64,000 nt of DNA, from NCBI GenBank assembly GCA_963709295.1, contig CAVPVW010000008.1:434001-498000 (forward strand), read 5' to 3'. Of the stretch, positions 38,843-48,200 are shown piece by piece (positions within the stretch are counted from its first letter, which is position 1; the number at the start of each line of letters is the position of its first letter). The DNA comes from JBGPQJ01 sp963709295. Lineage in GTDB: Bacteria > Chloroflexota > Anaerolineae > Anaerolineales > Villigracilaceae. The translations under genes and the position numbers were made by a program. The notes below the pieces were generated by a model that saw only the letters and a list, made by a program, of their open reading frames with translations, was not told the origin of the DNA and did not search any database.

Positions 38843-39414
38843 GGCGCGCCTCCCATTCCGGGCGGAGGATGGCCATGCTGATCAGGTCCCAGCGCCGGCC
38901 TCCCCGGTTGACTGCCTGCCTGCGTCGCACCTCGATCTTGAAGCCATGCTTTTCGAAGAAATCGCAGTGCCGGGACGTTGTATTCGGGCAGCACCACCTC
39001 GATGTGATGCAGGTTGAGCTCCCGGAAGGCGAAGCGCAGCAGCAGGCGCAGCACATCGGCGCCGATTCCCTTGCGCCGGTCGGCGGGGTCGGGCAGCCCG
39101 ATCTTGATGAAGGCTGTACCGTTGCTCCATTCGACCCACTCGATGCGCGCCTCGCCGATCAGCCGGCCGTCATCCTTTGCGCGGATGGCATAATGGAACA
39201 ACCGCTTGCCCTCGTCCATGTCCTTGTCGATCTGCTCGAACTGCTTCTTGACCTGGGCAGTGGTCAACGGGCGCAGCGGCTGCAGGGAGGTCATGCGCAC
39301 ATACTCGGCGTTGTGAGTCCAGCCGGCGACAATTTCAGGATCCTTCTCATGGTCCACCGGCGTCAGGCGGACGAAGGTCCCATCAAAAAGAGGAGTGGCG
39401 ATCGGATTTATCAT
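38835..39414 (-). CDS. RimJ/RimL-type GNAT acetyltransferase, copy 1, frameshifted
   Basis: First structural gene of the operon; ATG 39414 with GGAG upstream. TFVRLTPVDHEKDPEIVAGWTHNAEY and LPDPADRRKGIGADVLRLLLRFAF mark the GNAT fold. An indel near 38972 shifts the frame; the proper end (FFEKHGFKIEV, DLISMAILRPEWE) stops at 38835. It is more divergent than copies 2 and 3, with a different acetyl-CoA loop (RRKGIG). Its substrate may therefore differ. Confidence 0.82.
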
Positions 39415-39426
39415 GACGGATGCTCC

Positions 39427-39463
39427 AAAAAAGAATCGACTGACGAGTGCCCGCAGCCGATTC
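39427..39463 (-). terminator. Second leader hairpin with T run
   Basis: GAATCG and CGATTC pair across a 19-base loop and are followed on the minus strand by TTTTTT. It sits between the main attenuator and the first acetyltransferase start, so it may be a second, weaker attenuation point. Confidence 0.5.
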
Positions 39464-39471
39464 GACCAAAT

Positions 39472-39503
39472 AAAAAAGCCACGAGCGAGTGCTCTGTGGC
39501 TTT
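39472..39503 (-). terminator. Attenuator terminator of the acetyltransferase operon
   Basis: The minus-strand stem AAAGCCAC/GTGGCTTT has an inner GAGC/GCTC stem and is followed by a U-rich tail. The 5' arm (39503-39496) shares four bases with a segment ACTAAAG (39506-39500) that pairs perfectly with CTTTAGT (39528-39522). Terminator and antiterminator therefore exclude each other. Confidence 0.75.
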
Positions 39504-39522
39504 AGTTTACCTTGCGGAGAGA

Positions 39523-39585
39523 CTAAAGGTCAACAGGCGCACTGCGATAAGGAAATAATGAACCGTTTTTTGCTGCATTGTTCAT
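39523..39585 (-). CDS. 20-codon leader peptide ORF
   Basis: ATG at 39585 lies eight bases after a perfect AAAGGAGG. The ORF encodes a peptide beginning MNNAAKNGSLFP and ending APVDL, then TAG. The stop codon lies within the 5' arm of the antiterminator (39528-39522). A ribosome that finishes the ORF would cover that arm and allow termination; one stalled upstream would free it and allow read-through. This is the layout of translation-dependent attenuators. The inducer (drug, amino acid or other) is not evident; the codons show no strong single-amino-acid run. Confidence 0.65.
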   Translation of the reverse strand: MNNAAKNGSLFPYRSAPVDL

Positions 39586-39616
39586 ATCGTGCGCCTCCTT
39601 TCAGTAGATTTTCGTT

Positions 39617-39645
39617 AGTTTATCACGCAGGCGGGGGGCGGTCAA
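39617..39645 (-). promoter_or_regulatory. Sigma70-type promoter of the leader/acetyltransferase operon
   Basis: On the minus strand TTGACC (39645-39640), a 17-bp spacer and TAAACT (39622-39617) form a near-consensus promoter. It starts in the short gap after the BMP lipoprotein stop. The expected start site is about 39610, roughly 25 bases before the leader ATG. Confidence 0.75.
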
Positions 39646-39653
39646 GTAAAAGA

Positions 39654-40664
39654 CTACGGCTGCACGCCTGTCCCCACACGCCCGCTCACCAGTTTATCGA
39701 GCATTTCCTGTGCGAGGCGCTGCCGGCCTTCGCTCAACAGGTCGGGGTTGATATCGGTCAGAGTCAGAGGCGAGGGATAACTCTTCCCGCCGCTGCCTGC
39801 GAGGATGTCCGACCAGGCCGATTGCACGGCAGCGATCCAGTCGGGCTGGATGGTGGCGATCCAGTTCGCGCGGGCCTCCTCGGGCGGGTGTTCCTCGCCG
39901 ATCATCCACATGCCGAGCGAGGCCATATAGTTCGTTTGCGAGGGAATTTGCACGGACGGGTAGATGTAGGCCACCTGGACCAGGCGGTCCTTGAAGGCAT
40001 CCGCGTAGGCGTTCGCCTCCCCTTCCGGGGCATCCGCCGGCATGTCCACAACGATCGGGTACTCGTACCACGGCGGGGCAACCGGGTTGCACAACCCGCA
40101 GTAGAACTGTCGCCCGTTGGCATACGCCTTGGTGGCGATGTCGCTGCCTGCAGAGTCCTTTTCACCGATCATGCCGGTGCGGTAGTCATTGGCCAGCATG
40201 GCGGCGATGTAGCCCGCAAGGAAAGCCGGGATGTCGGGAGAATCCCCTGCGCCTCCGATGGTGGATACGTTTCCTCCCGCTGTGACGCCCGGGATGTTGA
40301 CCGCCAGGAACTGGGTCTGCGGCGCCGCGGCTGCCAGTTGAGCAATACCAGGGTCGGGTGGAAGCGCCACCACCACTTTCACGTTGTCATCGAGTCCGGC
40401 AGTCGTCAGCGCGTTGAGCACCTGGAAGTGCAATCCGCTTTGTTGAGCGAGGTCATAGATCGTTTTTTGATAAAGCTGTGAGAGCGAGTCAGGCAGGTCC
40501 GATGGGATGACCAGGACCGCCATCGGATAAGGCGGCGTGGCTGTCGGCGCGGGGGCGGAGGTGGCCGTGGCAGTTGACACAACCGTCGGGGGCGTCGTTT
40601 GAGTCCCGCAGGCGGAGAGGAGCAGGGTCAGCACCGGTAAAAGTAGAAGCATTTTTGGTCGCAC
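39654..40664 (-). CDS. BMP-family substrate-binding lipoprotein
   Basis: 336 aa. The signal peptide ends in a lipobox (LTLLLSAC, Cys about 19), then a Thr/Pro-rich linker. The body resembles periplasmic-binding BMP/Med proteins (VVVALPPDPGIAQLAAAAPQTQFLAV, PAFLAGYIAAMLANDYRTGMIGEKDSAG). These proteins bind nucleosides or similar ligands for ABC importers. No permease or ATPase gene is adjacent, so it is an orphan here. The frame is intact. Confidence 0.78.
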   Translation of the reverse strand: MRPKMLLLLPVLTLLLSACGTQTTPPTVVSTATATSAPAPTATPPYPMAVLVIPSDLPDSLSQLYQKTIYDLAQQSGLHFQVLNALTTAGLDDNVKVVVALPPDPGIAQLAAAAPQTQFLAVNIPGVTAGGNVSTIGGAGDSPDIPAFLAGYIAAMLANDYRTGMIGEKDSAGSDIATKAYANGRQFYCGLCNPVAPPWYEYPIVVDMPADAPEGEANAYADAFKDRLVQVAYIYPSVQIPSQTNYMASLGMWMIGEEHPPEEARANWIATIQPDWIAAVQSAWSDILAGSGGKSYPSPLTLTDINPDLLSEGRQRLAQEMLDKLVSGRVGTGVQP

Positions 40665-40708
40665 GATGATTCTCCAATCGAATATCCGCTATTGTACCCG
40701 CCTTAAAC

Positions 40709-40740
40709 AAAAAACGGGGACGGGTTGTGACCCGTCCCCG
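40709..40740 (-). terminator. Intrinsic terminator after the Hsp20 gene
   Basis: A ten-bp GC stem (CGGGGACGGG/CCCGTCCCCG) is followed on the minus strand by TTTTTT. Confidence 0.9.
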
Positions 40741-40750
40741 CGCTGGGGAA

Positions 40751-41143
40751 TTACTTGATGTTGACTTTGATGGTCTTCGGCCGGGCGGATTCCGCCTTGG
40801 GGATGCGCAGGGTGAGCAGGCCGTCCTTGATCTTCGCTTCGGCCTTCTCGGCATCGAGCTCGACGGGCAGGCGCAGCGAGCGGTGGAACTTGCCCTGCGG
40901 CAATTCGCGCAGCAGGTGGTCGTTCTCATCGGCGGCGAAGGTGCCTTCGATGGTGACGACGTTCTCGGCGATCTCGATGTTCAGGTCGTCGGCCTTCATG
41001 CCCGGCACGATCGCGGACAAAAGGTAGGCGTCCTCTTCCTCACGGACATTGACTGCCAGGCGGAAGTCGTACTCGGGGGCGCTGACACGGGCGGGAGCCC
41101 AGCGGCGCATGCGGACAGGGGCGGGGGTGATATAGTAAGTCAT
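40751..41143 (-). CDS. Hsp20/alpha-crystallin small heat-shock protein
   Basis: 130 aa with AAGGAGAT before the ATG. The alpha-crystallin domain shows YLLSAIVPGMKADDLNIEIAEN, FHRSLRLPVELDAEKAEAKIKDGLLTLRIPK, including the conserved GLLTLRIPK. It acts as an ATP-independent holdase chaperone in the cytoplasm. Flanked by terminators on both sides, so it is a single-gene unit. No CIRCE-like inverted repeat was seen upstream. Confidence 0.92.
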   Translation of the reverse strand: MTYYITPAPVRMRRWAPARVSAPEYDFRLAVNVREEEDAYLLSAIVPGMKADDLNIEIAENVVTIEGTFAADENDHLLRELPQGKFHRSLRLPVELDAEKAEAKIKDGLLTLRIPKAESARPKTIKVNIK

Positions 41144-41240
41144 GGTTATCTCCTTCGTAACTTATAAGGTTAATTGTATGAACGTAGTTTACCGGGGGAG
41201 TGTAAGAAAAATGATAAAGACATATAGAAAATGTGTAAGA

Positions 41241-41270
41241 AAATCCCCCGCCGGGGATGGCGGGGGATTT
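41241..41270 (-). terminator. Intrinsic terminator after the trypsin-like gene
   Basis: A perfect 12-bp stem AAATCCCCCGCC/GGCGGGGGATTT with a six-base loop lies 29 bases beyond the stop. Confidence 0.85.
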
Positions 41271-41298
41271 GAAACTATGGGAGTTTTGGTTAGTAATC

Positions 41299-42112
41299 CT
41301 AAGGCAGGAACGAGCTGACCCAATCGAGGGACCAGGAACGGTCCATGCGGAATACGCCGCCGGTGCCGGCGCAATTGCCGTTTTTACCAAAGGAAGTCAC
41401 GCCTCCAATGACGTTGGAGTTCCCTATGAAATTGGGACCGCCTGAAGTCACCGAAGCAGGTGCCGCCTGTGTTCGCGTTATTCGAGAGCAATATTGAGAA
41501 GTCACCCACATAGCCAGGCACATTGATTTGGATTAATTTCGGATGCGCCACCATGCGTATGCGTAAATTGTTTTCCTTCCAGGCAGCTGCATCCGGGAAG
41601 CTTTCTTGCAAGCCGTAGCCTACGGCGGTAAAAGTCGTATCCTGTTTCCCGCGCTTGGTCTTCAAGGCATCAAGTTGGTCGAGTGCCGGAAGGACACCGT
41701 ACTCATCCATATAAACGGGTTCGTCAAGGATAACTACACCCACATCCCTCAGGACAAAAGCCGCATCGTTGTAATCCGGATGGGCAATCGGCGTACCTTC
41801 AACCGCACCGCTTCCCATGCCGCCATAAGGATAAAGCGGGTATGGGACAGTATCGTATGTCATGTCCGAATAGAACCAGACGCGGGCAGCGGTGGCGCCA
41901 TAGGTGCAGTGCCCAGCCGTGAGGAAAATGGTGGGCGAAATCAGCGTGCCGCTGCAGCGCCAGGCAGGTTCGCCGTCCACATCTGCGATCATCAATCCCA
42001 CATAGGGATGCCCATCGCCATCCAGTTCGCCGTCGGTGATGGCGCCAGCGATCCCTACCGTGCTTAGCGCAAGAACGAGAACCAAGATTGCTGAAACAAC
42101 AATTTTCTTCAC
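41299..42112 (-). CDS. Secreted trypsin-like serine protease, frameshifted
   Basis: The signal peptide (MKKIVVSAILVLVLALSTVGIAGA) precedes a chymotrypsin-fold domain: His in TIFLTAGHC, Asp in LRDVGVVIL. The serine motif GDSGGPNF appears only after correcting an indel near 41440; as read, GTCFGDF goes out of frame. The C-terminus is GGVFRMDRSWSLDWVSSFLP. About 270 aa restored. It probably degrades extracellular protein. It follows the subtilisin gene after a hairpin. Confidence 0.85.
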
Positions 42113-42146
42113 TTTGATCTCCTTTGAATATGAATGTCGAAAATCT

Positions 42147-42174
42147 CTGGCTGGCAGGGAAACCTGCCAGCCAG
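42147..42174 (-). terminator. Hairpin between subtilisin and trypsin-like genes
   Basis: A perfect 12-bp stem CTGGCTGGCAGG/CCTGCCAGCCAG with a four-base loop (GAAA on the plus strand) and no strong T tract. It may act as a partial terminator or an mRNA stabiliser between the two genes. Confidence 0.6.
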
Positions 42175-42197
42175 TTAATCAAAACTACCAAAACTTG

Positions 42198-44822
42198 CTA
42201 CGGTCTGTCAATCGCCACAACAGGTGACGTCCAGATTTCCCAGTGAGCTGGATTATTCTCGTCACCAAGGGCTTTGAGGGCCTTTACCACCAGAATATAT
42301 TGGCCATCAGGCACGGGCTTGGTCATATTCTTGGTGTACCCCTTGCCGTTGTAGCCGTTGCTGTGGATGCGTGTTCCATCCCATGCAAAGGCAAAGAAAC
42401 CGGTGCTGGTGGAGTTGCGCGGCAGGTATTCTTCGTAAATGGCGTTCGAGAACACCGGATGCAGCGGCTTTCCTGTTACGGCATCTTTGACCTCCACGAC
42501 CAGCTTGGTCACCTGATGGTCGAAGTGGATCAGCAGATAGGGAACATCCCCATTCTGCAATGTATAGACCCAATCAGAAGGACCTGTAACCTTGTAGAAC
42601 GAGCCGTTATAGAGCACGGCCAGCCAAGGGAAGCCATTGGCAGTTGGAGCTAAAGCCTGGATGCTCTGGTAGTCACCCACAAACCCGGCAAACGGCACGC
42701 GCAAAGTGGAGCCATCGTCACCGCTCAGGACAATGTAGCCGCCGTACTGCGCTTTATCGGGACCAGTGGCGGAGGTGATGGTGGCGGTAACATTGGCTGT
42801 CTTGCCCGCGGGCACGGTGACACTCGCCGCACTGAAGGCAACTGTCGCATCCGATCCATAAGCTCCAGGCAAGAAGGTGTTGGTAACTGAAAGGGCGTTG
42901 ACATACCCGAGCGTGTAAGTCACAGCCACAGCGCCGGAGTTGGTGATGGTCAGGGTCTTGACTGCCAGGCCGGCTTGGCTTTCACCAAGCGAGAGTTTGC
43001 TGGGTTCGACTTTGGCGGTCGCCAGGATGGCCTTGTCGATTTGCAGCATGCCAGCACCCTGGCGCGAAACCTGGTCGAGGTAGCCTAAGCTGGGATAGCC
43101 CTGCCAATTTTTCGGCGAAGCGCTGTTCTGGAAGTAGGTGCGGACATCGCTCGCTTTGGTTTTGGGGTGGGCTTGCAGGAACAGGGCCGCAGCCCCCGCC
43201 ACGTGCGGCGAGGACATGGAGGTGCCACCCAGGGTGGCATAACCACCGAGTTCAAGAGGATAGCTCGAGTAGATATTACCGCCGGGAGCACCGATGTCGG
43301 GCTTAAGGGCTAGGTCAGGTGAGAGACCGTAGGAACTGAAGGACGAGATCAAACCGCCGGTCGGGCTGGGGAAGGAAGCTTCTTGATCGGTCCAGGTCAT
43401 GTTGATCGGGGCTGCCTGCGCGCGTATGAAATTCCCATCAGCAAGTGAAATACCTACAACAGGTCTCGGATCGAGCAATGGAGCGCCAAGGGTGCCATTG
43501 AAGACGCCAGGGGCATTATTTGAAATTAAGACTGCAACTGCACCTGCAGCGATGGAATTCGTCGCTTTGGCTCCAAATGAGCAAGTTCCGCGCGCCGCGA
43601 GGGCTACTTTACCGGTCAGAGAACCAGCCGGGAGAGCCGCGCAGGCCAGCCCAACGTTGACGATTTCGCCCGTACCAGAAGTTGGTGCAGGAGGTGAATA
43701 AGTCATGGTGACATAGCCAACATTTACGCCGTTAACCGTGAAATAGGGCAGGTAGACATTTGTGTTGTCATACGAAGCCACACCGATGACCTTGTCGCCA
43801 AGTCCAGGTGCGCCAGCGGCATAGAGTCCGCTTGTGCCACTGTTGCCAATGGAAGCCACTACGACCATGCCCTTGTCCACGAGGCGAGATGCAGCAACGG
43901 CGGTCGGGTATTGCGGCCACTGGAAGGCGGAGCCGATGCTCATGTTGAGCACATCCATATCATCCTTGTAGGCACGTTCCATGGCAGCCAGCATGATGTC
44001 AGCTGTGGTGGAGCCCTCGCAGCCAAAGACACGATAGGCGCCAAAGACCACATCGGGCGCAACACCTTTCAGGCCGTTGGTTGCATCGTTGGCGCCAACA
44101 ATACCCGCTACATGCGTACCATGGCCACCACAGTCATCGGGATTAGGATCCGGAACCGCAACAGGGTTGTAAGACGGTGATGCAGGATCCGCATTGAAGG
44201 CATCGCCAACAAAGTCGTAGCCGTAAGCTACTCGGGCGCTCGGGAAGAGCGGACTGTCATTTCGAGCGACGCCATCGCCTCCAAAGGCAGGGTGATCCAC
44301 GTCGAGACCCGTGTCCATGACAGCCACTTTGATACCCAGACCAGTAAACCCAAGCTCAGACTGGGCTGCTGCAGCCCCGGTCATATTCAGGGCTGTAAAC
44401 AACTCGGGATCAGCAAGGGTCGTTTCGGGGACCTGGATTGTTTCCACCATGTAGACACCTTTAACCCCGGTGATGGTATTAAGCTTGGCTAAATCCTTGT
44501 TGGCAATATAAATGGACATGCCATTCCAAAGAGTGTCAAAGGCCATCTTTTCAGTGTAGGTCACGCCTGCACTCTTGGCATCCGCGCGGAATTTGGCCTT
44601 ATCCGCTTTGGTATTCTTCTCACTTCCACCAGCGGCTGTGGGCGGGCTGGACAGTTCCACGAACCAGAGACTGGGGGTCTCATCCGTCATCTCGCCCGTT
44701 TCTGCCGAGGGGGCGGGAGTGAGCGGTTCGACAGGTCCGACATCATCGGCGGCAGCCGGGGACAGGCTTGCGCCGAGCAGGACCACAATAAGCAGGATTA
44801 CACCAAAGATTTTCTTAAACAT
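42198..44822 (-). CDS. Secreted subtilisin-like (S8) serine protease with PA domain
   Basis: 874 aa, intact. It has a signal peptide (FGVILLIVVLLGASLSPAAA) and an inhibitor-like prodomain. The S8 catalytic triad is complete: Asp in VAVMDTGLD, His in GHGTHVAG and Ser in GGTSMSSPHVAG. A protease-associated (PA) insert (ARGTCSFGAKATNSIAAGAVAVLISNN) lies before the serine. C-terminal beta domains of C5a-peptidase type follow. GGAGG precedes the ATG. A long 5' leader contains a GEMM riboswitch, so expression should answer to cyclic di-GMP. Confidence 0.92.
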   Translation of the reverse strand: MFKKIFGVILLIVVLLGASLSPAAADDVGPVEPLTPAPSAETGEMTDETPSLWFVELSSPPTAAGGSEKNTKADKAKFRADAKSAGVTYTEKMAFDTLWNGMSIYIANKDLAKLNTITGVKGVYMVETIQVPETTLADPELFTALNMTGAAAAQSELGFTGLGIKVAVMDTGLDVDHPAFGGDGVARNDSPLFPSARVAYGYDFVGDAFNADPASPSYNPVAVPDPNPDDCGGHGTHVAGIVGANDATNGLKGVAPDVVFGAYRVFGCEGSTTADIMLAAMERAYKDDMDVLNMSIGSAFQWPQYPTAVAASRLVDKGMVVVASIGNSGTSGLYAAGAPGLGDKVIGVASYDNTNVYLPYFTVNGVNVGYVTMTYSPPAPTSGTGEIVNVGLACAALPAGSLTGKVALAARGTCSFGAKATNSIAAGAVAVLISNNAPGVFNGTLGAPLLDPRPVVGISLADGNFIRAQAAPINMTWTDQEASFPSPTGGLISSFSSYGLSPDLALKPDIGAPGGNIYSSYPLELGGYATLGGTSMSSPHVAGAAALFLQAHPKTKASDVRTYFQNSASPKNWQGYPSLGYLDQVSRQGAGMLQIDKAILATAKVEPSKLSLGESQAGLAVKTLTITNSGAVAVTYTLGYVNALSVTNTFLPGAYGSDATVAFSAASVTVPAGKTANVTATITSATGPDKAQYGGYIVLSGDDGSTLRVPFAGFVGDYQSIQALAPTANGFPWLAVLYNGSFYKVTGPSDWVYTLQNGDVPYLLIHFDHQVTKLVVEVKDAVTGKPLHPVFSNAIYEEYLPRNSTSTGFFAFAWDGTRIHSNGYNGKGYTKNMTKPVPDGQYILVVKALKALGDENNPAHWEIWTSPVVAIDRP

Positions 44823-44899
44823 GATTTTCCTCCATGATATGATTTTTTCTTTTGCGACTCATTCAATACAATGCTGAAGCTGTTGGTTTTCACCTCCTT

Positions 44900-44914
44900 T
44901 GTGATTAAATCACA
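44900..44914 (-). promoter_or_regulatory. Palindrome next to an unused ribosome site
   Basis: TGTGATTAAATCACA is a perfect 15-base palindrome, immediately followed on the minus strand by AAGGAGG, but no start codon lies at normal spacing. It may be an operator (CRP-like half sites with a five-base gap) or a hairpin in the riboswitch expression platform. Confidence 0.35.
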
Positions 44915-44934
44915 CAGACTGCCTGGAATAAAAA

Positions 44935-45062
44935 ATCTTCGGCAGTCTGGCGGTCTTCGTGAGATCCATGACTTTGCGTCCCCGCCTCGCGGCGGGTTTG
45001 CCATTTCGGGATTTCTATTAAGTTATGTATTCTGCTGTGAGGCAACACCCTCCCCAGAGCGT
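44935..45062 (-). promoter_or_regulatory. GEMM-type cyclic-di-GMP riboswitch, copy 1 (subtilisin gene)
   Basis: The minus strand carries the GEMM core: GGCAAACC, a hairpin with GCGA loop, GGGACGCAAAG, then a second arm ending GCCAGACTGCCG. The base two before CAAACC is G, which fits cyclic-di-GMP rather than cGAMP variants. About 30 bases further upstream (CTCTGGGGAGGGTG, GCCTCACAGC) are shared with copy 2. The 3' strand CAGACTGCC can pair alternatively with GGCAGTCTG (minus strand 44923-44915). There is no U tract, so the switch may act on translation or through another hairpin. Confidence 0.8.
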
Positions 45063-45181
45063 GCCCTTTACCAATGTATATAATAAGTAATTCAAGCCAA
45101 ATTGCAAGGCATAAATCAAAATTTTAAGGTAAGCGTAGTAATATCGTCAAATTCAGCGTATTTTCTGTTCAGGTGAGGTTA

Positions 45182-45220
45182 CGGATGAACAGCGGAGCCG
45201 GTGGCTCCGCTGTTCATCCG
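45182..45220. repeat. Perfect 18-bp inverted repeat
   Basis: CGGATGAACAGCGGAGCC and its exact complement flank a three-base loop, 12 bases past the nuclease stop. There is no U tract; probably a terminator-like hairpin or mRNA 3' stabiliser. Confidence 0.7.
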
Positions 45221-45231
45221 GTGCAATATTG

Positions 45232-48200
45232 TTATTTACCCTTACTCTTCGGGACAGTAACCGTCACAGTTGCAAAGGTTTCGTTGCCGCAGTCGTCCGT
45301 CACCTTATAGGTAATGGTATAGATTCGGCCTTCACCCTGACCAGAGCGTTCAGCGCGCAACTTGAAGTGGAAATCATCCACAATCATAATGTCATCCGCA
45401 GTATCCCCGTCACCCAGACCATTATCTGGTTCGTTGGATGTGATGGAAACAAGCTCGATGGTCGGGTTTGTGTCGAAGTTGTCGCTGGCGACCACTGTGG
45501 CTGTCACATTCACATATTTGTGGTTGGCTGGCCAAAGCTCATTTGGCGTGACAGTGACTTCGTCGAACGTTGGGGCAATTTCGTCGCAGACATTCAATCC
45601 AACAACGACCGGGTCATGATCCGAGGTGCGGAATTGGTCGGGTGCATAGAGTGCATCCTGCGAAAGGGGCTTGAAGCTGGTGTCGTAATCCAGCACATCG
45701 GGCTCATCAGAGTTAATATGCCAATCTGCGGCACCGGTCACTTGAGCGAACAGGCTTGCATTCGCCAGTGCGTGGTCGAGGTAACCTGCCTGCCCATCGA
45801 ACGTGTAGGAGTAGGCATACGTGCCCTGGAAGTGCTTGATCAGGTTGGTATATCCAGCGCTTGTAATCGCCGTGATCGGATCTTCTATGGCATAGGAGTT
45901 CAGATCACCCATGATGATGAAGTCCGGATCGCCGCTTCCGGTCGGGTCAGTGGCGAGCCAATCGACCAAAGCCTGGGCCGCAAGCGTGCGCGTCCCATTG
46001 CAATTCCCCTGCCCGTCACCTGCATCGAAATCGCCAATGTCATCACAAGCGGAGCCTTTGGATTTGAGGTGATTGACTGCAACCGTGAAAATGCCGCCCG
46101 TCGAAAGGTCCAGGAAGGATTGCGCGAGCGCGGGGCGGCTCTTGGTGTCTATGAAGCGCGGGTCAACGCTGGAATTGAGGATTTTGTAATCGCCCTTGGG
46201 AGCGACTTTGGATGTCCTGTAGATCAGACCCACCTTGATCGCATCCGTGCCGATGGTGCCGGTATTGATGTAGGCATAGCCGGGCAAGCCAGCTACTATG
46301 TCAGCCAGCGGCTCGACACCGGTTGAATTCTCCAGTTCGTTCAGACCGATGATGTCGGCATCCAAACCAGCGAGTGCGGCAAGGAGCTTGGCACGCTGAC
46401 GGGTAAATTCGTCAGCCTGGTCACTGTCCCAGCCGCGGCATTCCACGTTATTGGCAGGACCGCACTTGTTGTCGAGTGGATTTCCTGTTGGATAATCGGC
46501 TGTAATGAAGTAATTGAGTGTATTCATCGCCGCGACGCGCAGACTGCCGCCGACCGGTTCAGGCGCAACCGGACGCGGATTCGCGGCCGTGTAATCTGCT
46601 GATCCGGTCGGGATGATACGATAGAGGCTGAAATCGTAACCGAGTACGCCGACTGTGTTCGTGACTAAATCACTGCCACGGAAGCGGTTGTCCAATGCGA
46701 ACGGGAGTCCGTTCGGGTGGCGGAGAAGGCTTGGGTTTTGTGAGCTATTTGCATCGTCCAGTGTGATGCGGTGCAGGCTGTTTTGATAGGCGCGATCCAG
46801 TGCAGGCGCGCCGGGCTCGTCGATGGCTGTGCCGGTGAACGGACGAGTCTCGCCTGGGAGTGGCAGAGCAAGCACAATCTCGCCGAAGCGGTCATAGTTG
46901 AAGTATTCGGCAATGACCAGCGACTGCGGGAAGCGCACGTACATGCCTTCGAATCGCTCCGGTTCATCGACAGCTGCAAACGGCATTGTCACATCGGTCG
47001 GAGTAACCGAACCGGTACTGCATTGGACGATATTAGCGGCTGGCACGGCAGACGAATTGCTGTTCGAGCCGTTGAGCGTGGTTTGGTTGAAGCGTTCACG
47101 CGCATAACCGGTCACGCGCACCACCTGTCCCACACTTACGAGGTTGGTTGAGCCGGTGTAGACGAAGATGCCGTCGGAAGTCGCGGGGTTGCCGTCACCG
47201 GTCAAGTCCTGGAGATAGAAACCGGATGCGCTGGCGGTCCCTTCGAAATCGCCCACGACAACACCCTTTGTGGTTACAATGCCGGTGATCGCGGCGGAAA
47301 GCCCACTGCCTTGAATGGAATAGATGGGGGTGTAGGTGGTCGTACATACGTCATAGGGCGAGAAACCAACGGTGAAGTCGACCACCATATTATCCGGCGG
47401 GTCGTTGGTATCCTGGTCAGTAACCTGATTGGCCAGGACCGTCAATGTACAACTCTCACCGCCGGTCAGCGGGGTGCCCGGGTCGAGCGTGAAGGTATTT
47501 GGCCCACCGCTGAAGGTTGTCGCGACTGTCCCGCTCATAGAACAAACAAGCGTGAACCAGGAAGAAGAGACATTCACAGCTTCGCTGAATGTGACAGTGA
47601 GGTTGGCATTGATCGGAAAGTCTGTCGCGCCGTCAACAGGGAAGGTGCCGGTGACTTCGGGGGCTGCATCCGGGGCTACGCAGGGAGTAAGCGGAGATGC
47701 CGTATTGCGCGGAGTTGGCGCGCCAGAAGTAAAATCGGAAGCATTATGGTCTGTTTCCGTGCAGCCATTAGTGAGACGCAAAGCCGCAGTTGTATTGCTC
47801 AAAGTTGGAGCAACAGCACCCTCGTAAAAATTCGCGGTGCCATAGCCAACCAGGTCTTTGATTAGCGCCAATTGGTCAGCGGAACAAGGTTGGCCCACAC
47901 TTCCGTTGCAAGCTAACCCTACTGTTGAATTGACGAGGGCAACTTTGCCTCCCGTCGCACTCATGTTTACTGTCCCAATTACATCTGGTGTTGGTAAAGC
48001 CACACCTGTCGTCCCTCCAGACTGTCGCACCAAGTAATATTGACCAGGCACGAGCGACCCAGATAGCAAGGTAACAGGGTTTGCGCCAAAGTTGCCGGTA
48101 CCTGTGGCACTTGCATATTGAATTGACATGCCACTCAATGAAACAGTTGTGGTACCACGATTAAACAATTCGATGAAATCATGCGTGTAGGGGGCGCCGG

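Noticed and set aside
42147..42174. Attenuator or riboswitch between subtilisin and trypsin-like genes
   Set aside because: Only a simple symmetric hairpin is present, with no alternative pairing partner or leader ORF.
44798..45004. Small minus-strand ORF beginning MANPPRGGDAK, repeated at 50144-50362
   Set aside because: Both copies only read through the riboswitch aptamer; the similarity comes from RNA conservation, and neither has a proper ribosome site.
45229..46326. 365-codon plus-strand frame opposite the nuclease
   Set aside because: Antisense shadow of the conserved endonuclease domain.
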